A DNA stretch of 64,000 nt from the NCBI RefSeq assembly GCF_030676955.1, contig NZ_JAUUUU010000004.1, positions 1 to 64,000 on the forward strand, read 5' to 3'. A model generated the notes under the pieces. It was not told where the DNA came from. It was given only the letters and a program-made list of their open reading frames with translations, and ran no database searches. Of this stretch, positions 51,346-60,682 are shown in pieces; position 1 is the stretch's first letter, and each line of letters begins with the position of its first letter. A program made the position numbers and the translations under genes. Source of the stretch: Porticoccus litoralis. Lineage in GTDB: Bacteria; Pseudomonadota; Gammaproteobacteria; Pseudomonadales; Porticoccaceae.

Positions 51346-53379
51346 GTGTTGATTCAAAGATTTTTACAGTTGCCGATGTTTTCTACGACTCGTGCTCTTG
51401 CCCGCTTGGCGTTATCCCTGCTGCTGATGGTTTCCTTGCTTCCTTCTGCCTGGGCCGAGCCTGCAGAGGGTGTTGTGGCAGTACCAGAAACGACCGTGAG
51501 TCTGCGGCTTAACTGGTTCCATCAATTTGAGTTCGCCGGTTACTACGCTGCCTTGGAAAAAGGCTTTTTCGCCGAGGAAGGACTTAACGTCCATATATTG
51601 GAACGCGATCCGGAGACGGCCGTGGTAGACGACGTGGTCTCTGGGTTCGTGGATTTTGGTGTGGCAGATTCCAGCCTGATTGTTGCCCGGATGAATGGTA
51701 AACCCGTGGTAATGGTTACCCCGATTTTTCAGCATTCGCCTATGGTGCTGATCAGCCTTGCTGAAAACAACATTCTCGGCCCAGCTGATTTGGCTGGAAA
51801 AACATTAATGTATCAGCTGGATCAGGATGATGCAGTGATCGCCGCCACGTTGAATGAAGTGGGGCTGGGTCCGAAAGATATTATTTCTGTACCACACAGC
51901 TTTGATGATTGGGCGCTACTGAATTCCGATATCGTCGCTATGTCCGCCTACATTTCTAACCAACCTTATCTATACCGCGAAAAAAACATCGAGATTAATA
52001 TTATTGATCCGGCCAATTACGGGATTGATTTCTACGGTGATAGCCTTTTTACCAGCGAACGCATGATAAATACGCATCCCAATGTAGTGTCTGCATTTCA
52101 AAGGGCAACTATCAGGGGATGGGGGTATGCACTTGAGCACCCGGATGAGATCATCGATCTGATCCTGAGGAAATATCAACCGGAAAAAACCCGCGAACAG
52201 TTGGTGTATGAAGCCAAGTCCATTCGCCGGATGATCCAGCCTGATCTCCTGGATGTTGGTCTGATCAATCGTCATCGGTTTGACCGAATTGCCGATATTT
52301 ACCGAGAGCGGGGCAGAATACCCGCCGAGGCAGATTTAACCGGTTTTTTTGCCGATGATTATTTGGTTCCTGCGGATGTTCATTCGGTCTTTCTCCACTG
52401 GATTGTGCCCCTGGCGATCATCTCAATGGCCGTGCTGGCCTTGATGTTTGTAATCAATCAGCGGCTGCAAAGAATCGTGTACCAAAAGACCCATGATGCC
52501 AATGAGGCGAGGGAAAAAGCAGAACGTTACCTGGCAATACTCGATCGGCATACTTGTGTGATGCGGGTAGATAGTGAGTTGAAGGTGCAGTACATCTCTA
52601 TCGCTTTTTGCGAATTGACTGGTTATGAAAGCCACCAATTATTGGGGAAACCTCACACATTCCTGATGGATGAATCGAATAATGGTTTAAAGATTCGCCA
52701 GTTGTTGGAAGCCACTTCTGCCGGAAAAAACTGGCAGGGTGAGATTTATCTGAAGCAAAAAAATGGCGGTCAGTTGGTGATGGACGTCTTTGTGGAACCT
52801 GTGCAGGATGGCAAGGGCAAGGTTCTAGGTTATAACGCGGTGTATCTGGATATGACCCAGAAGAAAAATGCTGAGTTGTTGTCTATCACCGATACGCTCA
52901 CCAATCTCTATAACCGCAATAAAATTGATGCTTTGCTGGTGAAAGAAAGCAAGCTGGTGAATAGAGGCAGCCCCGTTTTTTCCATTATTCTGTTGGATAT
53001 TGACCACTTTAAGCTGATTAATGATCAGTACGGCCACTTGATGGGAGATCAAGTGCTTCGCGAAATTGCCCGCTGCCTTAAACACAATATCCGAGAAACG
53101 GACTATGTCGGTCGCTGGGGCGGAGAAGAGTTTATGGTGATTTGCGCCAACACCTCTCTCATGGGTGCAGAGGCGCTGGCGGAAATGCTGCGAGCCAAAA
53201 TGGAGCAGGCTGAATTTCCTGAACACATCCATGCCACCAGCAGTTTCGGGGTGGCGGAATATTTCCCCGGAGAGTCGATCGATAGCCTGATCAAGCGAGC
53301 CGACGAAGGGCTTTACTGGGCCAAAAACAGCGGGCGAAACTGCGTTCGGACGCGACCCTGTCACGTGGGCAGTGCCTAG
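51346..53379 (+). CDS. Diguanylate cyclase with NMT1/THI5-type periplasmic sensor and PAS
   Basis: This 677-aa membrane sensor starts at GTG with an AAGGT site. It has a signal segment (about 11-37) and a periplasmic NMT1/THI5/SsuA-like ligand-binding domain (about 50-345: LRLNWFHQFEFAGYYAALEKGFF). A transmembrane helix (350-370), a PAS domain (about 390-505) and a GGDEF domain (about 510-672) follow. The active site reads GGEEF (592-596) and the inhibitory I-site RETD (583-586) is intact, so it should make c-di-GMP with product feedback. Small pyrimidine- or sulfonate-like ligands are typical for the sensor fold, but the ligand is unknown. Confidence 0.9.
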   Translation: MLIQRFLQLPMFSTTRALARLALSLLLMVSLLPSAWAEPAEGVVAVPETTVSLRLNWFHQFEFAGYYAALEKGFFAEEGLNVHILERDPETAVVDDVVSGFVDFGVADSSLIVARMNGKPVVMVTPIFQHSPMVLISLAENNILGPADLAGKTLMYQLDQDDAVIAATLNEVGLGPKDIISVPHSFDDWALLNSDIVAMSAYISNQPYLYREKNIEINIIDPANYGIDFYGDSLFTSERMINTHPNVVSAFQRATIRGWGYALEHPDEIIDLILRKYQPEKTREQLVYEAKSIRRMIQPDLLDVGLINRHRFDRIADIYRERGRIPAEADLTGFFADDYLVPADVHSVFLHWIVPLAIISMAVLALMFVINQRLQRIVYQKTHDANEAREKAERYLAILDRHTCVMRVDSELKVQYISIAFCELTGYESHQLLGKPHTFLMDESNNGLKIRQLLEATSAGKNWQGEIYLKQKNGGQLVMDVFVEPVQDGKGKVLGYNAVYLDMTQKKNAELLSITDTLTNLYNRNKIDALLVKESKLVNRGSPVFSIILLDIDHFKLINDQYGHLMGDQVLREIARCLKHNIRETDYVGRWGGEEFMVICANTSLMGAEALAEMLRAKMEQAEFPEHIHATSSFGVAEYFPGESIDSLIKRADEGLYWAKNSGRNCVRTRPCHVGSA

Positions 53380-53417
53380 TCGCTGTGGCTAGAGGCAGCA
53401 ACTCGCCAAAACGGCTT

Positions 53418-54500
53418 CTACAATAAGCGCCGCTGCTCGTATACCTGCTGCCAGTGTTCACCTTTCTTGATGGACACTTCTGTTTCAAAATAATGCTTCA
53501 TCCGACGGCGGTCGTCTTTGTTGTCTTTCAGGGCGGCGCCGATCAGAAAGTGCACTAGGTTATCCAGGGCCATGGTGCCACTGCCATAATAATAGGCATG
53601 CACACCCATGGCATGGGCTACTGACACGGCTTCCGCGGTGGACATGACGGTGGCTGCCAGGCGGTCGGTACTGCGGCCATCCAGAGTCTGGCCATTGCGC
53701 AATTCGTGGAACAGGGTGGTCAGCACTTCGATAGTGAGGGCGTCGGGTTTTACCTCCACACCGGAGAGGCGAATCAGTTTTTCCGATTCGCGCATCACCA
53801 CATCAATTTCGTCTGCAAGGTCCCGAATCGGCGGGATGGTTTCAAAGTTCATGCGGCGCTTTAGTGCAGCGCTCATTGCATAGATGCCGCTGTCCAGAGA
53901 ATTGGAGGTGGCGATAATATTGAAGCCTTCCCGGGCGAACAACACCGAGTCTTTACCCAGTTCCGGCACCATGATCTGTCGTTCTGACATGATGGAGAGA
54001 ATGGCATCCTGAATATGTTGCGGGCAGCGGGCAATTTCTTCAAAGCGCACCAGTTGGCCGTCAAGCATGCCCTGATAAATAGGACTGGGAATCAGTGCTT
54101 CGGCGCAGGGTCCTTGCGTGTTGAGCAGCGCTTCGTTCCAGCTGTAAAGCAACTGGCTGGTTTGGGAAATGGCGCCGCCCTGAATGGTAAGGGTCGACTG
54201 GCCGGATATGGCGGCAGACAGCAGTTCCGACAGCCAGGATTTGGCGGTGCCGGGTTCGCCGATCAGCATGGCGCCACGGTTGGTGGCCAGGCTGATAATA
54301 ATGCGGGTGACCAGTTCACGCTGGGCGACAAATTTACGCTGGATATCCAGTTCGTCATCGCCGAGTACGAACTTCTCCACCGCCAGTGGTGACAGATTCC
54401 AGCCGGGTGGTATTGGGCCAGAGTCCCACTCCCGAAGTCTTTCCAGTTCGTGATGGTAGAGAGTTTCCGCCGTTGGGCGTTGTATGGCTTTGTCGTTCAT
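53418..54500 (-). CDS. MoxR-like AAA ATPase
   Basis: This 360-aa AAA+ ATPase of the MoxR/YifB-like group has Walker A GEPGTAKSW and the Walker B region RFEEIARCPQHIQDAILS. A sensor-1 stretch lies in FNIIATSNSLDSGIYAMSAALKRR. MoxR ATPases are usually paired with VWA proteins to load or remodel metal-dependent complexes; none lies directly adjacent here. It starts (ATG 54500) 11 nt after the PCMT-GspE stop, so the two probably share a transcript and perhaps a job. Confidence 0.85.
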   Translation of the reverse strand: MNDKAIQRPTAETLYHHELERLREWDSGPIPPGWNLSPLAVEKFVLGDDELDIQRKFVAQRELVTRIIISLATNRGAMLIGEPGTAKSWLSELLSAAISGQSTLTIQGGAISQTSQLLYSWNEALLNTQGPCAEALIPSPIYQGMLDGQLVRFEEIARCPQHIQDAILSIMSERQIMVPELGKDSVLFAREGFNIIATSNSLDSGIYAMSAALKRRMNFETIPPIRDLADEIDVVMRESEKLIRLSGVEVKPDALTIEVLTTLFHELRNGQTLDGRSTDRLAATVMSTAEAVSVAHAMGVHAYYYGSGTMALDNLVHFLIGAALKDNKDDRRRMKHYFETEVSIKKGEHWQQVYEQRRLL

Positions 54501-54511
54501 GTGTTTGGATC

Positions 54512-56809
54512 TCAGTCCGGTTTTTCCCACTGCCAGCGGGCTTCTGGTGCCATGCGTTCTGCGGGCAGGATCTTCGGAAGTTCAGATAAGGGAATGTTGC
54601 CCTGGATGACGTGGTCGAGGGCGCTGTCACGCATGGTCACCAGACCGCAATCCAGTGCCAGCTTGCGCAGTTCTCCCACCGGAATGTGACGGGCAATGGC
54701 ATTGCGCAGCTCGGTATCCACCTGCAGATATTCCACTACGGCAACCCGGCCATGGGTGCCGGTGTTGTTGCAGCGCTCGCAACCTTTGCCCACGTAGCAG
54801 CGGAAGCTGTCCGGAGTTCCGTCGGGGAATATCTCCTGAAGAATATCGCTTTCCGGTTCAGCTTCTACCCGGCAATGCGTGCAGATGCATTTGGCCAGTC
54901 GTTGGGCCATCACTGCCAGCAATTCGCTGGCCAGTGAGTTGGGGTGAACACCCAGGTCAAACAGGCGCTGCATGGCGTCCACTGCATCGTTACAGTGAAG
55001 CGTCGACAGCACCACGTGCCCGGTTTGAGAGGCTCTTATGGCTTCGGTGGCCGTTTCGTGGTCGCGGATTTCTCCCACCAGGATGACATCGGGGTCCTGG
55101 CGCACAAAAGACCGCATGGCATCGGCAAACTTGAAGCCGATTTCCGGCCGCACACGGGTTTGCTGAATGTTGTTGATGGAATACTCAATCGGGTCCTCGA
55201 CGGTGATGACTTTACGTGAGCCATCGTCAGCCAGCAGTTGCAGACCGGCATACAACGTGGTGCTTTTGCCCGAACCGGTAGGCCCTACAACGAGTACCAG
55301 ACCGGCTGGGTTTCGCAGCAGGCGTTTGTAGTGACTGGCCACTTGGGAAGAGAGACCGAGTTTGTCGATACTGATCAGGTTGGAATTCTGTGGCAACAGC
55401 CGAATGACAACGTGTTCGGCGTGCAGTGAGGGCTGAACCTGAATCCGCAGATCGAACAGCGAATCCCCAACCCGCAACCGCGAACGGCCACCCTGGGGTA
55501 GTCGGCGCTCGGCAATGTTTAGCTCTGCCCGTAGTTTGATGACGTTGACGAGTCCGCGCAGTTCCGCAGGGCTGATATCGTAGTGAGGCAGGTCGTGCAG
55601 CTCCCCATCCACCCGCAGGCGGATGCGCACGTGTTTCTGGTATTGCTCGATATGCAGGTCGCTGGCCCGTTCGGCCACGGCATCCAGCAGTAGCGCCTCA
55701 AACAGTGAGACCAGGTGTGCGCCGACTTCGGGTTTGTATTTGCCTAGCAGATCCTGATCAGCGTCGCTCAGGGCTTTTTCTTCATAGGCGGGCAGGCTTG
55801 ATGTGTGTGCCTGGACACAGAGGTCCGTGGCCGACCAGAGGCGGCGGAAATCCGTTGGTGTTACCAGTAACTTTTCCAGTTTATGGCGGGGAAACACCCG
55901 TTGGATTTCTTCCAGTGAGGCCTCAGGATCACTGGTTGCAACCCTCAGGGTGCCGTGATCCGTATACAGTGGAATCAGCCGGTGATGATCCAGAAATGCC
56001 TGTGAGAAGCTGTTGAATATTTTCGGGTCAAGGCGTCGCAGGAGAATATCCACATTGGCCAGCTCCAGGTTGTAGCGCTTGGCCATGGAGCGGTAGAGGG
56101 CGATGTCATCGAGATTGGCGAGCTCCCGTACCTCGTCAATGATTAGCGTTTTGTTGGCCTTGGCCCGATCCCGTGCCCTGTTGAGAATGTCTTTGTTGAC
56201 GATGCCAAGTTCAATCAGGCTTTGCTCATCTTTTTGAGAAAAATTAATACTGCCGTGCTCACAGCGCGTTACCTGACCGTGTTCATCCAGAGTATAGATC
56301 ACCAGCCTTAGGAGTATCGATGCCGTATGTTCTACACAGACCAGTTGACCGCCTGGAGCCAGTTGGTCGAGCAGGGTGGTGAGCTTGGTAATTTTGGGTG
56401 TGGTCACCACGATAATATCGAAGGGTGCAAACTCTGCCGCGCCTTCCTGGCCATCGCCGTTGATAATGCTGACATTGTCGAGGTGGAGTTGCTCGAGTCT
56501 CACTTTGGCGATATCGGCAATCTCGGGGTCTTTTTCCATGCCAATCACCTGGGTGGCGATTTTTGATAACACCGCACAGGCATAACCTAATCCTGCACCG
56601 ACATGAAGGATTTTGGGGTTAACGGGAAACGACAGGATGCCCAACATCTGTCGGAGGGCTTTTTCGGAAGGAATACTGTGCCCGGCGACGAGCTGTTGGT
56701 CTTCACAGCGAATAAAGTGCTGCCGGTTAGTGTTGTCGAAAGCGGACTGCAATCGAGGATCAATGCGGTGGCTGGGTTGGGTGTTTGTTTGGCTGCTGTG
56801 TATTTTCAT
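54512..56809 (-). CDS. Fusion of PCMT-like domain to GspE/PilB-type secretion ATPase
   Basis: This 765-aa protein has an N-terminal region (about 10-190) that is a class I SAM methyltransferase fold closest to protein-isoaspartate methyltransferase: ILHVGAGLGYACAVL (67-81), GDGQEGAAEFAPFDIIVVTT, APGGQLVCVE. The active-site loop that reads TISQP in PCMT is HSIPSE here, so isoaspartyl repair is doubtful. An MshEN-like c-di-GMP-type region (about 240-335) and a GspE ATPase follow, with Walker A GPTGSGKST (509-517), Walker B ILVGEIRD and a zinc tetracysteine (C643, C646, C677, C680). No other type II secretion or pilus gene is in the window. Confidence 0.88.
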   Translation of the reverse strand: MKIHSSQTNTQPSHRIDPRLQSAFDNTNRQHFIRCEDQQLVAGHSIPSEKALRQMLGILSFPVNPKILHVGAGLGYACAVLSKIATQVIGMEKDPEIADIAKVRLEQLHLDNVSIINGDGQEGAAEFAPFDIIVVTTPKITKLTTLLDQLAPGGQLVCVEHTASILLRLVIYTLDEHGQVTRCEHGSINFSQKDEQSLIELGIVNKDILNRARDRAKANKTLIIDEVRELANLDDIALYRSMAKRYNLELANVDILLRRLDPKIFNSFSQAFLDHHRLIPLYTDHGTLRVATSDPEASLEEIQRVFPRHKLEKLLVTPTDFRRLWSATDLCVQAHTSSLPAYEEKALSDADQDLLGKYKPEVGAHLVSLFEALLLDAVAERASDLHIEQYQKHVRIRLRVDGELHDLPHYDISPAELRGLVNVIKLRAELNIAERRLPQGGRSRLRVGDSLFDLRIQVQPSLHAEHVVIRLLPQNSNLISIDKLGLSSQVASHYKRLLRNPAGLVLVVGPTGSGKSTTLYAGLQLLADDGSRKVITVEDPIEYSINNIQQTRVRPEIGFKFADAMRSFVRQDPDVILVGEIRDHETATEAIRASQTGHVVLSTLHCNDAVDAMQRLFDLGVHPNSLASELLAVMAQRLAKCICTHCRVEAEPESDILQEIFPDGTPDSFRCYVGKGCERCNNTGTHGRVAVVEYLQVDTELRNAIARHIPVGELRKLALDCGLVTMRDSALDHVIQGNIPLSELPKILPAERMAPEARWQWEKPD

Positions 56810-57026
56810 CCGGCTACGGTCGTTTTGCCCTTAATTCTTTTAGTGTAGGTATGAGTCATCCCCACTCGACTTGCTCTGGCTCAATCAAACGGGTTTTTAG
56901 TGAGAGGTTCAAGCCTGCTGAGTCAGTATTGTTTATCAATGCTTGTTATGGGTTGGACTAAGTAACACCTGACAGCTCGGTTGGGAGAGTTTCGTTGATA
57001 CGCAATGGTGTCTCTCCTCCATCTTC

Positions 57027-57932
57027 TTAACAGGCCTCAAGGCGGGACTTGATGGCGGGGTATAGCAGGGGAGCCACATTAATCCGGTTTGTGACATGCG
57101 GGATGGTATTGCAGGTCACCAACTTCTTTAGTCCAGCTTGCAGCAATGTGCTGTCCACCCTGTCGGCAAAAATGCCGTGTACCGCTGCGCAATCCACACG
57201 CTTTATACCACCCTGCTGCAGGGCTGCGAGGCATTGCAGAATGGTCTGCCCGCTGGATATGACATCGTCGATGATGACCGCAGTTAATCCCAGGTAGGGG
57301 CTGAGGTCGGGCAGCTGTATCTCGACATCTCGGTCGCCATGCCGTTGCTTTGCTCCGATCACATAGGGATGTCCACTATCTGTGGCCACCTGGGCGACCC
57401 ACTGTTCACTTTCGGCATCAGGACCAACCAGCAAGCATTGCTGCTGGTGACGTAACCAGTCGGCCAGGGCGTGAGCGCCTTCGACCCGCTGGCACGGCAC
57501 TGTGTAGATCGCCTCGAGGTTGTGATAGCGATGCAGGTGCGGGTCCACTGTGACCAACCAGTCCATATGTCGGGACAATATCTCTGCGAAGGTTCGGGAG
57601 GTGAGGGCCTCTCCGTCGTTAAAGCGGCGATCCTGCCGCATATAGCAAAGGTAGGGGGCCACCAACCCTACGGAGCGTGCCCCCAACTCTTTCAGGGTAT
57701 TTAAAAGAAAGATCAATGGCAGGAACTTGTCGTTGGGATGTGCCAGATTAGCGACTACGATGCAGTCCTTTCCGGCCACTTCCGTGGTTACACGCAGGTA
57801 AGTTTCACCATCTGGGAACTGGCGGGTGTCCAGGCAGCCGATCAAGCCCTGTAGCCGGTCGCACAAGGGTGGCATCAGGGGGTGCTGATCCAGGGAAAAC
57901 AGAATGGGCGAGGTGATGGATGAGTGGCTCAT
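57027..57932 (-). CDS. Ribose-phosphate pyrophosphokinase-like protein
   Basis: This 301-aa protein of the PRPP synthetase family has the N-terminal ATP-side fold and a C-terminal PRTase fold with loop AVIIDDVISSGQTI. Conserved APYLCYMRQDRRF and TVDPHLH blocks are present. It is shorter than Prs and divergent, as expected for accessory PRPP synthetases. Its start ATG overlaps the end of the phosphorylase gene by 4 nt, so the two act together. A role in handling ribose phosphates released by the phosphorylase is likely. Confidence 0.85.
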   Translation of the reverse strand: MSHSSITSPILFSLDQHPLMPPLCDRLQGLIGCLDTRQFPDGETYLRVTTEVAGKDCIVVANLAHPNDKFLPLIFLLNTLKELGARSVGLVAPYLCYMRQDRRFNDGEALTSRTFAEILSRHMDWLVTVDPHLHRYHNLEAIYTVPCQRVEGAHALADWLRHQQQCLLVGPDAESEQWVAQVATDSGHPYVIGAKQRHGDRDVEIQLPDLSPYLGLTAVIIDDVISSGQTILQCLAALQQGGIKRVDCAAVHGIFADRVDSTLLQAGLKKLVTCNTIPHVTNRINVAPLLYPAIKSRLEAC

Positions 57933-59440
57933 GATGTTTCATCGATGGTAAAGATGGGGCCATTATCGTGATAGAACTCCATGGCGTAATCCCGTTGCCC
58001 CTTACTTTCACTTAGAAGTGTGAACAGCGGTTGACCGGCTTGAACTTCACTGCCGACATTGACAGCCAGTCGCAGTCCGGCGGCTGGATGAAAGGGTGCG
58101 CCCGCCAATTTTGCCAGCCGGGCCAGGCGCCGGTTGTCGATGGCAGTGACCACACCACTGCGGTCTGCCGGTTCGTCGTGCTGGTAGTGAGCTGTCGGCA
58201 GAACCTTGCTCCAGCCTTGGGCGCGGACGATTCGCTGGAACTGTTTCCATGCCTCACCATTTTCCAGCAGTTGTTGTGCCTGTTTCAGGCAGTCCTGCAG
58301 GCCATTCCCCAAGGCCATATCAAGTAGGTGTGCGGATAACATCAATGAACGCTGGCGCAAATCCTGTGGTGCTTCGGACAAATTCTGGAGTACAGAAAGA
58401 ATATCCCGCGCTTCCTCCACTGGGCCAATGCCGTAACCCACCGGACGGCTGCCGTCCGTAATCACACACCGGGTGACCAGACCGCAGGCTGTACCCACTT
58501 CGCTAAACAGTGAGGCCAGACGTCCGGCCTCTTCCTGGGTTCGTATTTTGGCCGTAGCTCCCACGGGAATATCGATCACTGCGTGTGTGGAGCCGGCAGC
58601 GATTTTTTTCGACAGTACGGAGGCGATTAGCTGGCCTTCCCCATCCAGATCGAGGGCGCGTTCAATGCGAATCAACAGGTCATCAGCTGGGCTCAGATTG
58701 ACCCCGCCACCCCAAGCCAGGCAAGCGCCGGTTTCACCCACCACCCGCTGGATATCGGCCAGTTTCAGGTTGACGTTGGTGAGGGTTTCCATGGTGTCTG
58801 CAGTGCCGGCGGGGGAGGTGATTGCCCTGGAAGAGGTTTTGGGTATGATCAGCCCCGCGGCACTGACAATGGACACCACGATGGGCGTGGTGCGGTTGCC
58901 GGGCAAGCCGCCGATGCAGTGTTTGTCAAAGATCCGGTCATGATCTGGCCACTCAAGCCGTTTGCCGCAATCTACCATGGCCTTGGTGAGGGCGATAATC
59001 TCATGCACGTCCAGGCGGGTGCCGGCACAGGCGCTGAGAAAGCTGGCAATGGCAATGTCGCTGTAGCGGTGATTGCTGATGTCGGTGATGATGCGGGTGA
59101 TTTCATCCTGGTTCAGGGCATGCCCGTAGATTTTCTTTCTTACCAGACTGAGGGAGGTGAGTAATGGGGTGTGCTGTATCATCACCTTGCTGCCATTTTT
59201 AGTGTGCAGCTGTTGCATGGCAATTTTTGACAACCCAACACGCCCCACCGGCAGGACATGATTGTCCACCACATTCAGGGTGGCAATCAGGGTTCGGCCG
59301 TTGGCGCTGAGTGTCAGGCGGCTACTGGCGCTAAAGCCTTCTGCGCGACAGATATCACAATCTTCGCGCATGAAAATTACGGGTTCCTGGTGGGTGTCGA
59401 TGCCCATGTCCACAACTTCAAGAACATGTTTCGGCTCCAT
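57929..59440 (-). CDS. Thymidine/AMP phosphorylase family protein (archaeal-type)
   Basis: This 503-aa member of the thymidine phosphorylase family is of the longer type with an extra N-terminal domain (about 1-85), as in archaeal AMP phosphorylase. The phosphate-binding region HCIGGLPGNRTTPIVVSIV and SSRAITSPAGTADTMETL is intact. Archaeal AMP phosphorylase gives ribose 1,5-bisphosphate plus base; many bacterial relatives are only annotated as putative thymidine phosphorylase. The overlapping PRPP synthetase-like gene suggests nucleotide-ribose recycling rather than deoxyribose use. Confidence 0.85.
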   Translation of the reverse strand: MEPKHVLEVVDMGIDTHQEPVIFMREDCDICRAEGFSASSRLTLSANGRTLIATLNVVDNHVLPVGRVGLSKIAMQQLHTKNGSKVMIQHTPLLTSLSLVRKKIYGHALNQDEITRIITDISNHRYSDIAIASFLSACAGTRLDVHEIIALTKAMVDCGKRLEWPDHDRIFDKHCIGGLPGNRTTPIVVSIVSAAGLIIPKTSSRAITSPAGTADTMETLTNVNLKLADIQRVVGETGACLAWGGGVNLSPADDLLIRIERALDLDGEGQLIASVLSKKIAAGSTHAVIDIPVGATAKIRTQEEAGRLASLFSEVGTACGLVTRCVITDGSRPVGYGIGPVEEARDILSVLQNLSEAPQDLRQRSLMLSAHLLDMALGNGLQDCLKQAQQLLENGEAWKQFQRIVRAQGWSKVLPTAHYQHDEPADRSGVVTAIDNRRLARLAKLAGAPFHPAAGLRLAVNVGSEVQAGQPLFTLLSESKGQRDYAMEFYHDNGPIFTIDETS

Positions 59441-59494
59441 ACACGGCCTCTATCAGAATTATTGTTATGTGCCCAACCTTGTATGAACGGTGGG

Positions 59495-59821
59495 TCAGTC
59501 TCGGAGTTTGCCCTGCTGTTTGTGTGTGATCAACCACTTGTAACCATCGGGGGAGTGGGTCCACCAGTCGTGGCTGATGTGCAGATGATGTTCCCGCAAA
59601 AGCACCTTGACTCCTTCCTCATTATGGCGGGAGGCATCATAGGCGAGATTGAGCACAGACTGTTGTTCGTCAAAAGAAACCAGGTCAAAGGGAAAGCGGT
59701 TGCCGATGTCTATCATGGCTCGTTGCACGTCGTCGTCTTTTGCCCGGCACAACTTCAGGTGATGAACCACCAGGTTCTCAAGTATATGTGATTGCTCAGG
59801 TTGTTTTGCCATGGTCGCCAC
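59495..59821 (-). CDS. Small hypothetical protein
   Basis: This 108-aa soluble protein (105 aa from ATG 59812) is rich in His and charged residues: ENLVVHHLKLCRAKDDDVQRAMIDIGNRFPFDLVSFDEQQ and HHLHISHDWWTHSPDGYKWLITHK. I recognise no family. It is upstream of the phosphorylase pair on the same strand with a 54-bp gap, so co-transcription is possible. Confidence 0.6.
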   Translation of the reverse strand: MATMAKQPEQSHILENLVVHHLKLCRAKDDDVQRAMIDIGNRFPFDLVSFDEQQSVLNLAYDASRHNEEGVKVLLREHHLHISHDWWTHSPDGYKWLITHKQQGKLRD

Positions 59822-59971
59822 TCCCGGAGAGTTCGCTCCATTGATCGTGCTGCCATCCTTTACAAGTACAGTTCATCTGCCCAAAAGGTCAAGGCGGGGA
59901 TGTGTTCGTTAGGGATCGAATTGGTCTCACATATCTTTACCTTGCCCTTCTGCTGGCTTAGGCTTCCGACC

Positions 59972-60607
59972 ATGAGTTTTGATAAAAGATATAAATTTAC
60001 TCTGACTGAGGATTCTTTCAGGCGGCATGATGAAGGCGACGATCAGGCTTTCTATCGCGTTCCCCGCTTTGTCAGCCATATTGATCCCGGCGCCATCGAT
60101 GCAGTCACCCAACTCTACCGTGAGTACTTCCCCGAGAATGGCGCCATCCTCGACCTGATGAGCAGTTTCCTCAGCCATCTGCCAGAGGATTGCCAATACA
60201 GCAAAGTGGTGGGACTGGGGATGAATGACCGTGAGATGGCCAACAATCGCCAGCTGGATGACTGGGTGGTTCAGGATCTCAATCGCCAGCCCAGGCTGCC
60301 TTTTATCGACAACCAGTTTGATGCTGCAGGCATCTGTGTCTCTATCGACTATCTGACGAACCCGGTCGAGGTGCTGCGGGATCTGGGTCGGGTGATGAAG
60401 CGTGGCGCACCATTGGTTATCACCTATTCCAATCGCCTGTTCGAAACCAAGGCAACGGCTGCCTGGTTACACCTGCAGGACGAACACCGGGCCCATTTGG
60501 TCAGGCACTTTCTGGAAGAAGCCGGCTGTTATGAAAATATCGAAATGATGGACCGCAGTCCGAGGTATGGAGATCCCCTTTATGCCGTGGTTGCCAAGGT
60601 TGCTTGA
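59972..60607 (+). CDS. Class I SAM-dependent methyltransferase
   Basis: This 211-aa methyltransferase type 11 protein opens MSFDKRYKFTLTEDSFRRHDEGDDQAFYRVPRFVSHI. The motif I region (GAILDLMSSFLSHLP) has the usual GxGxG replaced by DLMSS, a variant seen in a family of small bacterial methyltransferases. VVGLGMNDREMANN and FDAAGICVSIDYLTNPVEVLRDLGRVMKRGAPLVI supply motifs II and IV-V. The substrate is unknown. ATG 59972 is preferred; the frame runs back to 59792 but that part is not protein-like. Confidence 0.85.
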   Translation: MSFDKRYKFTLTEDSFRRHDEGDDQAFYRVPRFVSHIDPGAIDAVTQLYREYFPENGAILDLMSSFLSHLPEDCQYSKVVGLGMNDREMANNRQLDDWVVQDLNRQPRLPFIDNQFDAAGICVSIDYLTNPVEVLRDLGRVMKRGAPLVITYSNRLFETKATAAWLHLQDEHRAHLVRHFLEEAGCYENIEMMDRSPRYGDPLYAVVAKVA

Positions 60608-60682
60608 GTTCCTGACATCAGCTCGCAGCCTGGTAGCCAGCTTAAAGACCTGATAAGGGGAACAGTCTGACTGGTTCCGCAA

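Noticed and set aside
59792..59971. 60-residue N-terminal extension of the methyltransferase
   Set aside because: Overlaps the start of the divergent gene and is Arg/Cys/Ser-rich without conserved features; ATG 59972 fits the domain.
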